Below are positions 54,611 through 62,860 of a stretch of 64,000 nt of DNA, one piece after another. Position 1 is the first letter of the stretch; every line of letters begins with the position of its first letter. The position numbers and the translations under genes were made by a program. Below the pieces are notes generated by a model that worked only from the letters and a program-made list of their open reading frames with translations, did no database searches and was not told the origin of the DNA. This stretch comes from Brasilonema sennae CENA114. Lineage in GTDB: Bacteria; Cyanobacteriota; Cyanobacteriia; Cyanobacteriales; Nostocaceae. Location: NCBI RefSeq assembly GCF_006968745.1, contig NZ_CP030118.1:2306654-2370653 (forward strand), read 5' to 3'.

Positions 54611-56356
54611 TTAGCCAATACCTTTAGCAATTTGGAAAGCTTCGCCAATCGGTCCAAATGCCAGGACTGGGAAGAACGTGAGTGCGCCCAAAATAAGGAT
54701 GACACCTGCGGTTACGCCAGTAAACAGTCCAGTATCGGTTCGCAATGTACCAGTCGTAAAGGGAACTGATTGCTTGCGCGACATACTATCGGCAAGCAGT
54801 AGCAAACCTATGATTGGGACATAGCGTCCTGCTAGGAGACTAAAGCAAGTACTCAGGTTCCACCACAAGGCGGTTGCGGTGGTTTTTGCTCCTGTTGCGA
54901 TCGCTATTGGAGACGGTTGTGAATCGCCTAAGCCTTCAAACCCAGACCCGTTGTTGGCTGCGGCTGAGGCATATTCGTAGATGACTTGAGCAAAACCGTG
55001 GAAGCCAGGATTACTAATTCCTGCTAGTTGATCCGGGAATGCTAGGGTAATAGCTGCTGGAATCAAAATGGCGATTGGGTGAACCATCAGAAGCAAGAAA
55101 CTGGCAAGCACTACCTCACGCTTTTCAATTTTGCGTCCCAGAAATTCCGGTGTCCTTCCGACCATCAAACCTGTAACGAATACTGCCAGAATTAGGTAAG
55201 CAAACAAATAAGCGGTTCCCGTACCTTGTCCTCCAAAAACAATTTGGAAAAACATATTGGAAAGGGTGACGAAACCACCACTAGGCATAAATGAATCGTG
55301 CAAGCTATTGACTGCACCGCACATAGTGGCAGTTGTGAACACAGCATACAGAGCTGATTGTGCCCAACCAAACCGAACTTCCTTACCCTCTAGGTTCGGT
55401 TGCTGACTCCCCAACAAAGCGTTCACAGCAGGATTACCGTTGTATTCACCAATCGCTGTAATAATGACAAAGACCACTAGGATGGCAAACGGTATGCTGT
55501 AGACTAACCATGCTTGCTTGACGTTGTTGGCAATGATGCCATAGGTGTAAATCAGCGAGGTGGGTATTGAAAGGAGTGCGACAAGCTGGATGAGATTGGT
55601 TAAACCATTGGGATTTTCAAAGGGGTGTGCTGAGTTGATGGCGAAAAAGCCGCCACCGTTCTCGCCTAGTTCCTTAATGATTTCAAAATGGGCAACTGGA
55701 CCGCGAGCGATCGCCTGACTAATATTAGGATCTTCTAAAGTAGAAAACACCGCAGGACCAGCCAGTGTTTCCGGAACACCAGCTGCCATCATAATGATTC
55801 CCCCCACAATACTAATGGGTAGTAAAATCCGTGTAATTGAGCGAATCAGGTCTACGTAGAAGTTGCCTAACGGTCTGCCTGTCAACCCGCGAATAAAGGC
55901 GATCGCCACCGCTATACCTGTTGCAGCCGAGGTGAACATATGATACCCCAGTCCCCACATTTGGCTGGCGTAACTCAAGTAGGTTTCACCAGAATAGTGC
56001 TGCTGGTTGGTATTGGTGATGAAGGAAATGGTGGTGTGTAGTACTGTGTCCCAAGTTGGGGCACCTATTTTGGTTGGGTTGAGGGGTAGCCATCCCTGAT
56101 TCATAATGATGAAGAAAATGAGCAACCCCATGACTACGTTGCTGTACAAAATTGCCCGCGCATACTGCCAACCCGTCATGTCCTCCCTGGCAGAAACGCC
56201 AATTGCGGAGTAAAGCACGCGCTCAACTGGGTTCAAAATCGGGTCGAGAAACGTCCTTTGTTCCTGAAAGACACGCGCCATGTATCGCCCAAAAAAGGGA
56301 GTTATCGCTACTACAATCAGTAGCGTTAATGCAATTTGAATCCATCCTTCTAGCAT
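54611..56356 (-). CDS. kdpA: Potassium-transporting ATPase KdpA subunit
   Basis: 581 residues with about 10-12 TM helices. It is the K+-binding channel-like subunit. Selectivity-filter-like motifs are visible: [46 protein letters not shown] and [11 protein letters not shown]. It heads the kdpA-kdpB-kdpF-kdpC order on the minus strand. Complete. Confidence 0.97.
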   Translation of the reverse strand: MLEGWIQIALTLLIVVAITPFFGRYMARVFQEQRTFLDPILNPVERVLYSAIGVSAREDMTGWQYARAILYSNVVMGLLIFFIIMNQGWLPLNPTKIGAPTWDTVLHTTISFITNTNQQHYSGETYLSYASQMWGLGYHMFTSAATGIAVAIAFIRGLTGRPLGNFYVDLIRSITRILLPISIVGGIIMMAAGVPETLAGPAVFSTLEDPNISQAIARGPVAHFEIIKELGENGGGFFAINSAHPFENPNGLTNLIQLVALLSIPTSLIYTYGIIANNVKQAWLVYSIPFAILVVFVIITAIGEYNGNPAVNALLGSQQPNLEGKEVRFGWAQSALYAVFTTATMCGAVNSLHDSFMPSGGFVTLSNMFFQIVFGGQGTGTAYLFAYLILAVFVTGLMVGRTPEFLGRKIEKREVVLASFLLLMVHPIAILIPAAITLAFPDQLAGISNPGFHGFAQVIYEYASAAANNGSGFEGLGDSQPSPIAIATGAKTTATALWWNLSTCFSLLAGRYVPIIGLLLLADSMSRKQSVPFTTGTLRTDTGLFTGVTAGVILILGALTFFPVLAFGPIGEAFQIAKGIG

Positions 56357-56567
56357 GAGTTAGTCTAACTCCAGCATTAATAAATTAAGTTTGATATTTT
56401 CACATTGACAGCGTTTTTCAATTGATTTCACGACACTACTTTTGACTCCTTCACTTTCCTGAAATGTTGTCTACATACTTGAAAACTGCTGTTTCGTCTA
56501 GTGTCAATAATCCAAAAATGAAAAGTCTATCGGTATATAGGGGTGTGAACAGGTTTTTAACCGTGAA

Positions 56568-56711
56568 CTAACTGCGAGTGGACTTCAAAGAAAGCCATAA
56601 AATCAACGTTAATGTAAATACACCTGCCGTTACAGCCGCTTTCCACTGATAAAGATAAGCTCTTATGGCTTTGTGTCGAGTTGCTCTATAGGAAATTCTA
56701 TTCTCTTTCAT
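56568..56711 (-). CDS. 47-residue single-TM protein upstream of kdpA
   Basis: A minus-strand frame from ATG 56711 to TAG 56568. It encodes a basic N-terminus (KENRISYRATRHKAIRAYLY) and one TM helix (AAVTAGVFTLTLILWLSL). It ends 211 bases before kdpA on the same strand. Size and shape resemble small accessory subunits such as KdpF, but I do not recognise the sequence. It may be a real small membrane protein of the Kdp complex. Confidence 0.45.
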   Translation of the reverse strand: MKENRISYRATRHKAIRAYLYQWKAAVTAGVFTLTLILWLSLKSTRS

Positions 56712-56863
56712 AATTGCTTTGCACCCTATTTTTAGGTGCTTCTCAGATTCATCATTATCATTTTTTTATTCAAAGTTTACAAGATATAATTTATTATTGA
56801 TGAATTATATCTATTAATATATATCTCTTAAGTTTGATAAAAGTTTAGCGCGTTTAGATAGCG

Positions 56864-56883
56864 TCTATATCTGTAAATATAGA
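56864..56883. promoter_or_regulatory. Perfect 7-bp palindrome TCTATAT-n6-ATATAGA, candidate regulator site
   Basis: It lies between the divergent kdpA and histidine kinase genes, 87 bases before the kinase ATG, in very AT-rich DNA. It resembles the site at 48112-48134 near kdpD (shared ATATCTnTAAATA). It could be a response-regulator operator for potassium control. Confidence 0.4.
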
Positions 56884-57300
56884 TAGAAATCAGAGGAAAA
56901 TAAACAACTATTTCTAGTCAAAAGTAACTGGGTGTGGGAAGAATTTGTTATACTTGACACACAGCTTCTATGTTCCGTCTCCAGATGTCGGTTCTCAAAC
57001 TTGTAAGCCATAAAGATAACCCGCGTTTGAGAACATCTTGGATAATTATTGGACTGTTTACGATTGTGGTGTTATTGGAGTTCTCTACTCCACCAGACTA
57101 CGTGTTTGGTTACCTTTATATCGGTCCAATTATGATAGCAAACGCTCGTCTGAGTCGAATGGCAACGCTACAACTAACTCTAGTTGCTTGTGTTCTAACG
57201 ATTCTGAACGTATGGGTTCCAAGCTTGTCTCTTGTTAGAGCTTCCACAATTGCTAGTCGATTGATTGCAGTCTTAGCATTAGTTGTGACAGGCGTTCTGA

Positions 57301-57335
57301 GCGATACGCGGAGCGTGACGCCCTTGGCGTATCGC
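57301..57335. repeat. In-frame palindromic element inside the histidine kinase
   Basis: GCGATACGC (57301-57309) and GCGTATCGC (57327-57335) flank 17 bases. Removing 27 bases leaves GCGATCGC, a HIP1 site, and the protein LSDRNRLYQE. So the element sits inside a HIP1 site and adds nine residues without breaking the frame. Confidence 0.75.
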
Positions 57336-57954
57336 AATCGTCTGTATCAAGAAGCACTCTTGAAACAACAAGCCAAGCTTCATGCACAAAACAAGTTAGC
57401 TAGTGTGCGAGAAGACTTTGCCTCAACGCTAACTCATGATCTGAAAACTCCTCTACTGGGTGCTCTTGAGACATTACAGGCGTTTGAACGAGAAAATTTT
57501 GGTCCTGTTGTTCCTGCCCAGAAAAAAGTTTTAACAACGATGATTAAGAGCCACCAGACTAGTTTGCAGATGGTAGAAACGCTCTTGGATGTCTACCGCA
57601 ACGATATGGAGGGGTTAAAGCTACAGTTAGCACCTATTAATCTTGTTGAAATTGCTGAAGATGTGGCAATAACTTTGACCGAACTTGCTTCCAGTCGTCG
57701 CGTTCATATTTCCTGCAACTACGGTGAGTCAGACTTTCGCAAGTTTCTTTGGGTTCATGGTGATCCCTTGCAGTTGCAACGAGTATTTACTAATCTCCTG
57801 ACTAATGCTATAAACCACTCTCCTCGCGGTGGCAAAGTGGAGGTTGTGCTGGAAGGAGGTTCTTCTTATCAAACTGCCAAAGTTATAGATACTGGGGCAG
57901 GGATAAAGCCAGAAGAACTGCCAAATCTTTTTAAGCGGTTTTACCAGGGACATA

Positions 57955-58070
57955 GCGATCGCCCTTCTTTGCCCAGAGGGGTTTTTCCAAAACCCCTCTC
58001 CCCAAATCTCCGATTTGGGGCAACCAAACTCCGTTTGGTTGGGGCATAGGGCGCGCCAAGGGCGATCGCC
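57955..58070. repeat. 107-bp multi-hairpin element flanked by direct repeats of GCGATCGCC
   Basis: GCGATCGCC occurs at 57955-57963 and again at 58062-58070. Between them are three hairpins: GAGGGGTTTT/AAAACCCCTC, CCCCAAATC/GATTTGGGG and CAACCAAAC/GTTTGGTTG. The insert is 107 bp, so it breaks the reading frame of the histidine kinase. Confidence 0.85.
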
Positions 58071-58222
58071 AAGCCAAAGGTTCTGGCTTAGGGTTGTATT
58101 TGACTCGTCAAATCATAGAAGCGCATGGTGGCAAAATCTGGGCAGAAAATGGATTTCCTAACGGCGCAATCTTTGCATTTTGCTTGCCAGTCTTGCCGTT
58201 TCAAATGTCTGTGTCTAACTGA

Positions 58223-58810
58223 AGTGTTTTTATACCAATTCAAAAAATATTTGCGACAGACGGAATGCTAAAAGTTATTACCAGTAACTTTTTCACAATC
58301 CAAAATTTCAAATATAAAATCCAAAATGGTATTGGATTTCCTTACTTTTTCTTTTGTCAAACAATTTATGCAGGGCGTTTTGGGTGAACATTTTCCTTCC
58401 CGAATATGGAGTTTGCCTCCATTTTCACCCAAGCCCTGCAAAAAAAGTGGCTGGTAGTCAAAAGTCGTCGCATTTACTACACTTCTGCCTCGAAAATTCT
58501 TCCTCAATATTCTACTTAACCTTCGCTTTTGCGGCAGATACAAGAGCAATTCTTTGCTCCTTACCAAGAATCATTTGTCCTCCCTTCTAAATGTTCTGGT
58601 AAGGGCACAAGAAAATTGAACATTGAGGCTTTCCAAAACGGAAAGTACCTAATTGTGTGCAATCTGTTTGTGGTGGTCAAACAGATTGTCAACTTCAGTA
58701 GCAAGTGGGTATCCCTTTTGCCAACTTACTGCCAGCTTGGGCAGGGGCATCGAATTCACAACCCTAGTAGGGTTTGTCAAAATTCGCTCTCCACTGCATC
58801 CGGTATTGGC
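58223..58810. other. Gene-free region between histidine kinase and Crp-family regulator
   Basis: About 590 bases. It carries the inverted repeat at 58369-58440. Open frames of 78-100 codons in this stretch show no family and are not called. Confidence 0.5.
58369..58440. repeat. 72-bp inverted-repeat element, TGCAGGGC termini
   Basis: Arms TGCAGGGCGTTTTGGGTGAA (58369-58388) and TTCACCCAAGCCCTGCA (58424-58440) pair almost fully, with a three-base bulge. The loop is 35 bases. It resembles a small MITE or dispersed repeat. An A-run follows. Confidence 0.75.
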
Positions 58811-59569
58811 TTAGTTGCCTCTGTTAATTGACTCTGCTGGCAAGCAAATGAGATTGTCGCCTTGAGTAAGGATTAAGCCACGTTGACGCAATTTACCCAT
58901 CAAGCGGGTGACGGTGACACGAGTAGAACCGATCGCGCTGCCAATTTGGGCATGGGTGAGGGGGAAAGGCAGGCAATAACCGCGAATTACATCTGGATCG
59001 CTATCGCTCATTGATGGTTCTCCATATTCCTCAATCAACAATGTGAGGAATCCTAGGAGTCGGTCAATCGTGCGTCGTTGTCCCAAGGCACTTAGCCACA
59101 GCAGTTTGCGCTGGTGCTGGTACCTAAAGGCATCCATAACTTCGCGGCGGAAGTGAGGCCAGTTGTCCAAATCGTGCCAGTACATCCACAGTACAGCAGT
59201 TTGGTCAACATGGGCATAAGCCTGGAGCGTGAATGGCGACTGGGCAACAATTTCAAACGGTTGTCCTGCACCAACAAACCCTAAGAAAGCTTCTTCGGGA
59301 GTTCTATTGATGCGTCGAGATGTTAATTGACTTGCAGTTGCACTTACCTGGGCGGTTCCCACCATACGGATCGCACCCCTTTGCACCAAGTACAGCAATC
59401 CAGCTCGGGCTGGAATGCGCTCATCTTTGCTAAAGGTGCGGCAGCGGTAGTGTTCTTGAGCCCAATCAAGAATTCGTTGCCAAGTCAAAAAAGGACGTGA
59501 GGCCTCAGAGAAAGAGGATGGAGATTGCATAGGTAACAAAGAGCGTTCGGCGGAAGACAAAGACGTCAT
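58811..59569 (-). CDS. Crp/Fnr-family transcriptional regulator
   Basis: About 252 residues from ATG 59569 (239 from ATG 59530). A cyclic-nucleotide-binding-like beta domain (about 40-135, ARAGLLYLVQRGAIRMVG) is followed by a dimerisation helix and a winged HTH (LTHAQIGSAIGSTRVTVTRLMGKLRQRGLI). It lacks an obvious set of cAMP-contact residues, so the effector is unknown. It belongs to a cyanobacterial subgroup distinct from NtcA. Monocistronic. Confidence 0.85.
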   Translation of the reverse strand: MTSLSSAERSLLPMQSPSSFSEASRPFLTWQRILDWAQEHYRCRTFSKDERIPARAGLLYLVQRGAIRMVGTAQVSATASQLTSRRINRTPEEAFLGFVGAGQPFEIVAQSPFTLQAYAHVDQTAVLWMYWHDLDNWPHFRREVMDAFRYQHQRKLLWLSALGQRRTIDRLLGFLTLLIEEYGEPSMSDSDPDVIRGYCLPFPLTHAQIGSAIGSTRVTVTRLMGKLRQRGLILTQGDNLICLPAESINRGN

Positions 59570-59826
59570 AAAAAGGTGCAAGGAGTGTCTTCGATGTCGG
59601 CACAACAGGCATTAAACCTAACTGTACCACTCATCCAAAAGGTAGAAAGCGTAGCTCCTACTCTTTTGTTATACTTCTTACTGTACAATTAAGGTAGTAA
59701 AATTTACTCTAATTTAATTAAATTTTGCACAATTCTAATTTTTCTTTCCGTAAATTTAACTTCTTTCCTCAGACAGATGACAAATATTGAAGACACGACG
59801 TCAAGAGTAAAAATACTTGATTTTTT

Positions 59827-60813
59827 GTGCAAAATAAATCACGTAAACATAAGTATAAAGCAATAAAACAGTTAGTAAGCAGCAAAATAGCAATCGCTTT
59901 AAGTACTTATGCTAATTTTCTGCATAGTGAATGCACAAATAACATAAATATTCCTCTATCTCAGGGTGGATATAATGGGACAATTCTTTATATTTCAGGT
60001 ATAGCTTTGCGGCTGGCGAAATTTGAAAAATATCCCGCTATAGAGATTGCAAATGGCATTACCTCTCATATTTCAACAAACTATGACAAAGATTTCAAAG
60101 TTCAAGTCGTTTCCCCTGGTTGGATTCACTTGGAACTGACTCATCCCCTCTTAGCTGCTTGGTTGCAGAATCTTACTGTAGGGGGAGTTATTGAGCAAGG
60201 AGCGCTTAGCAGGGAGCAAGGGAGCAAGGAGCGCTTAGCAGGGAGCAAGGGAGACCAAGAAAGAATGTCCATAGGTTCTTTTTCTATGCAGCACCCCATT
60301 AAGAGCTCCATTTCCTCTTTTCCCTTTTCTTCCCCAAACTCTGGTTCCTTATTCACTGTTCAATACGCTCATGCACGCTGCTGCTCGCTTTTACGGCTGG
60401 GTGTTCACGAGGGATTGATTAAACTGGGGGAATCGAATGTTGATCAGGGTGATAATGTCAAGCAAAACCTTTGGTCAAGTATTTTTACTCCCAATCCCAT
60501 TCCTTGGCTCAACAGCGATGAAAAACTGCGTTTCAATCACCCAGCTTCCTATCTCCTGATCAACGAGTTAGTGCGAGTGGTAGATAAAGTAGAGGGTTCT
60601 GATTTTGCCGACTCAGTTAATTGGGAAAAAGCTGCGTTAGATTTAAGTCGAGTTTTTGAAACTTTTTGGTGTAAATGCCAGATTTTCGGCAAAGTGAAAA
60701 CTGCCTCACCAGAACTTGCTCAAGCCAAAATAGGATTGGTTTTGGCTACACAGTCTGTATTGAAGTTTATGTTGGAGGAAAAATTAGGTTATTTTGCTCT
60801 CGACGAAGTATAA
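59827..60813 (+). CDS. DALR anticodon-binding domain protein (ArgRS-like C-terminus, stand-alone)
   Basis: 328 residues from GTG 59827. An ArgRS-N-like region comes first (about 18-115, ALRLAKFEKYPAIEIANGI...VSPGWIHLELT). A low-complexity linker follows (about 118-175), then YAHARCCSLL and a DALR domain (about 185-328) ending KFMLEEKLGYFALDEV. It lacks the catalytic HIGH/KMSKS domain of arginyl-tRNA synthetase. Such free-standing proteins are common in cyanobacteria, with unknown role, perhaps tRNA binding. The linker is partly encoded by a duplicated repeat (60195-60260). A terminator follows. Confidence 0.85.
   Translation: MQNKSRKHKYKAIKQLVSSKIAIALSTYANFLHSECTNNINIPLSQGGYNGTILYISGIALRLAKFEKYPAIEIANGITSHISTNYDKDFKVQVVSPGWIHLELTHPLLAAWLQNLTVGGVIEQGALSREQGSKERLAGSKGDQERMSIGSFSMQHPIKSSISSFPFSSPNSGSLFTVQYAHARCCSLLRLGVHEGLIKLGESNVDQGDNVKQNLWSSIFTPNPIPWLNSDEKLRFNHPASYLLINELVRVVDKVEGSDFADSVNWEKAALDLSRVFETFWCKCQIFGKVKTASPELAQAKIGLVLATQSVLKFMLEEKLGYFALDEV
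60195..60260 (+). repeat. Direct duplication inside the DALR gene
   Basis: A unit of about 35 bases, GGAGCGCTTAGCAGGGAGC followed by AAGGGAG, occurs twice in tandem. It encodes the Glu/Gly/Ser/Lys-rich linker in two phases and keeps the main frame open. Confidence 0.7.
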
Positions 60814-60908
60814 AAATAAAATCTTTGAAAAAATAAACTTTTTTAACAATCATTGACTCGCGATATTTCCTTGGGTATACTATCCAATGTGTGAGGAGCG
60901 AACCAGCA

Positions 60909-60958
60909 AGAGCACCGAGACGAAACACGGCCAGTCGTCGGTGCTCTTTCTGATTTTA
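60909..60958 (+). terminator. Rho-independent terminator after the DALR gene
   Basis: Perfect 10-bp arms AGAGCACCGA (60909-60918) and TCGGTGCTCT (60938-60947) are followed by TTCTGATTTTATT. It lies 96 bases beyond the stop codon. Confidence 0.8.
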
Positions 60959-61020
60959 TTGGTGGTAACATCTAAGTCAGGGTTATACAGACAAAATCCC
61001 CTGTGACTACCCACTACTAG

Positions 61021-61902
61021 CTACTTTTTACACAGTAAAAATCTCTCAATAGCAGCTGCAACTCCATCACACTCCACGTCAGGAGCAACCCACTGAGCTT
61101 TAGCCTGCACTGCTGCTGGTGCATTACCCATCGCTACACCTATAGCAGCATACTCCAACATTTCCACATCATTGAAGTTATCACCAATGGTCATGACATT
61201 AATTCTTTCTAGTCCCAGTAATTCTTCGGCTAGATAACGTACCCCAGTACCTTTGTTGACAAAAGGGTTAGTCGCTTCAAAAAATGTGGCAACAGATGTG
61301 GTGAGATATAGTTCGGCTGGGGTGTATTGACTGCGCAAATTTCCCAGTAACTGTTGAATAATATTTGTGTCATCGCACAATGCCAAAATTTTTGTGGGTT
61401 CATTGCTGGTAACTTGGCGTAAGTCTCCCACAGCAATAGGGTTAATTCCACTACGTTCTGCGTAAAGTTCTGTTTCCCTGGTTATTTCACGGACATAAAG
61501 CTGATCATTGATGTAGAAGTGAACAGATAAGAGCGTTCGTAACTCCGGTTGTTCAAAATAGTCTAGAAGCTTGTGTGCTAACTCTCGGGAAACAGGCAAA
61601 TGGCGATGAATTTTTTGGGTAGCTGGGTCTTGAATCCAAGCCCCTTGGTAAGCTAATAATGGCAGGCTAGAGCCAATTTCTTGATGAAAGCGCAAAGCGG
61701 AACGATACATACGACCAGTGGCGATCGCCACTTGAATACCCCGTGCTTGTGCTGCAACAATTGCCTGCTTCACGGCTGTGCTGATGCTGTTAGATTTTCC
61801 TGCGATTGTGCCATCGATATCTACAACCAGCAGTTGAATGTCAAAAGTAGATGTATCCCCAATGGCAGGTGATGCCAATTCTGTGGCAGACACTTTATGC
61901 AT
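61021..61902 (-). CDS. Cof-type HAD-superfamily phosphatase
   Basis: 293 residues from ATG 61902. Motif I is DIDGTIAGKSNSIS (nucleophile Asp in DIDGT), motif II AIATGRMYRS, motif III with the Lys of VNKGTGVRYL, and motif IV TIGDNFNDVEML. A C2 cap domain lies between. It is a cytosolic phosphatase of sugar phosphates or similar small substrates; the exact one is unknown. The open frame continues upstream to 62046, but that part runs through repeat-like DNA and is unlikely to be translated. Confidence 0.9.
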   Translation of the reverse strand: MHKVSATELASPAIGDTSTFDIQLLVVDIDGTIAGKSNSISTAVKQAIVAAQARGIQVAIATGRMYRSALRFHQEIGSSLPLLAYQGAWIQDPATQKIHRHLPVSRELAHKLLDYFEQPELRTLLSVHFYINDQLYVREITRETELYAERSGINPIAVGDLRQVTSNEPTKILALCDDTNIIQQLLGNLRSQYTPAELYLTTSVATFFEATNPFVNKGTGVRYLAEELLGLERINVMTIGDNFNDVEMLEYAAIGVAMGNAPAAVQAKAQWVAPDVECDGVAAAIERFLLCKK

Positions 61903-62122
61903 AATTGATGAGTGAATATTGAGGTTCCAATAAGAGATTAACAGGCTATCACGCTGTAGAGACTTGCCCTGACTTGCACTGAGCGGCGCCGAAGTGGCGT
62001 AGCCGAAGGGCAAGTAAGAGTAAAGAAGACTAACAAGAGAATACAAATAAATTCATCTCGTCATTGTGAACAAATTTTTACACAGATATACAGATGAAAC
62101 TGTGATTAGTATATGGTAAATG

Positions 62123-62164
62123 CTATATAGAATTATTTCGACTTACGAGTTACTACTTATATAG
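62123..62164. repeat. 42-bp direct repeat, left copy
   Basis: Begins CTATATAGAATT and ends CTTATATAG. It is identical to 62321-62362 except for one G/C difference. Its ends are themselves partly palindromic. Confidence 0.9.
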
Positions 62165-62199
62165 CAATCCTAAATGATTTATGAAAAATCTTAAGTATT

Positions 62200-62261
62200 G
62201 TAGGGTGGGCAGTGCTTACCGTATTTTGCTGACTACATCCGGGTTTTGCTAAGCACTGCCC
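62200..62261. repeat. Dispersed palindromic repeat, GTAGGGTGGGCA family (copy 3)
   Basis: Left arm GTAGGGTGGGCAGTGCTTA (62200-62218), right arm TAAGCACTGCCC (62250-62261). The right arm is cut short relative to the copies at 10016 and 49361. It lies between the two 42-bp direct repeats. Confidence 0.75.
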
Positions 62262-62320
62262 AATGCTCTTATCCTCTGTCGGGAAACCCTCATCAAGTAC
62301 TGGCTCCCCTACGTGTCGTT

Positions 62321-62362
62321 CTATATAGAATTATTTCCACTTACGAGTTACTACTTATATAG
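62321..62362. repeat. 42-bp direct repeat, right copy
   Basis: Second copy of the repeat at 62123, 198 bases further on, same orientation and one mismatch. Confidence 0.9.
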
Positions 62363-62860
62363 TTTGAGTAAGTCATGATATAAATCATTTTAATGCTATG
62401 AAAATGATTAGCAATACTTTCAACCATTGATCTTATAATTTTTAGCACTTAGAAAATATTTTTTTATTGAGTCTCAACATGAAAAAATCTCAAGTTTTAT
62501 AGGACTAATATTTTAATTCTTATAAATAAAATAAAGGTTCGGAAAATACTCAAGTCACTCAATCAAAACCTAAGATATAAAAGAATGAACTCATGTTCGA
62601 TTACTAAAAAAAGATTTGGATTCCAAACTAATATAGTTCAGAGCAGAATAAATTTCAGTTGATGTAGGCAGTCGCAACCCCAGAAAACCTTTCAGTTGGT
62701 GTTGGGTAGAGTTCCTCAAACGGACAGTTCGTTATAGTTAGGGAAAGTGTTGCTGTGTAATTGTCTGCCCAACTAACATCGTTTTATTTTTTTTTATAAC
62801 TGATCGATATTAGAGCCTAAACAATAGAGTATTTTCCAAAACAAAAAATAAAGGATTTAT

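Larger units (their letters stand above)
56970..58222 (+). pseudogene. Sensor histidine kinase interrupted by a palindromic insert
   Basis: The frame from 56970 encodes about five TM helices (residues about 21-115), a coiled linker, HisKA with THDLKTPLLG (phospho-acceptor His), an N-box FTNLLTNAINHSP, DTGAGIKPEE and FKRFYQGHSDR. A 107-bp insert (57955-58061) then shifts the frame to a stop at 58049. After it the kinase resumes in another frame: QAKGSGLGLYLTRQIIEAHGGKIW...FCLPVLPF to TGA 58222. Removing one copy of the repeated GCGATCGCC plus insert restores one continuous kinase. The protein as encoded lacks the G2 box and is probably inactive. It is divergent from kdpA, so it may once have been the kinase partner of the short KdpD. 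Confidence 0.85.
61903..62860. other. Repeat-rich intergenic region before the PEP-CTERM gene
   Basis: About 960 bases with no gene. It contains two 42-bp direct repeats (62123, 62321), a GTAGGGTGGGCA-type element between them, a TGTCGGGAAACCC fragment near 62278 and a long AT-rich leader before 62861. A GGCGCCGAAGTGGCG fragment lies near 61983. Confidence 0.6.

Noticed and set aside
58268..58831. Frames of 78-100 codons between the histidine kinase and Crp-family gene
   Set aside because: They read through an inverted-repeat element and show no recognisable domain.
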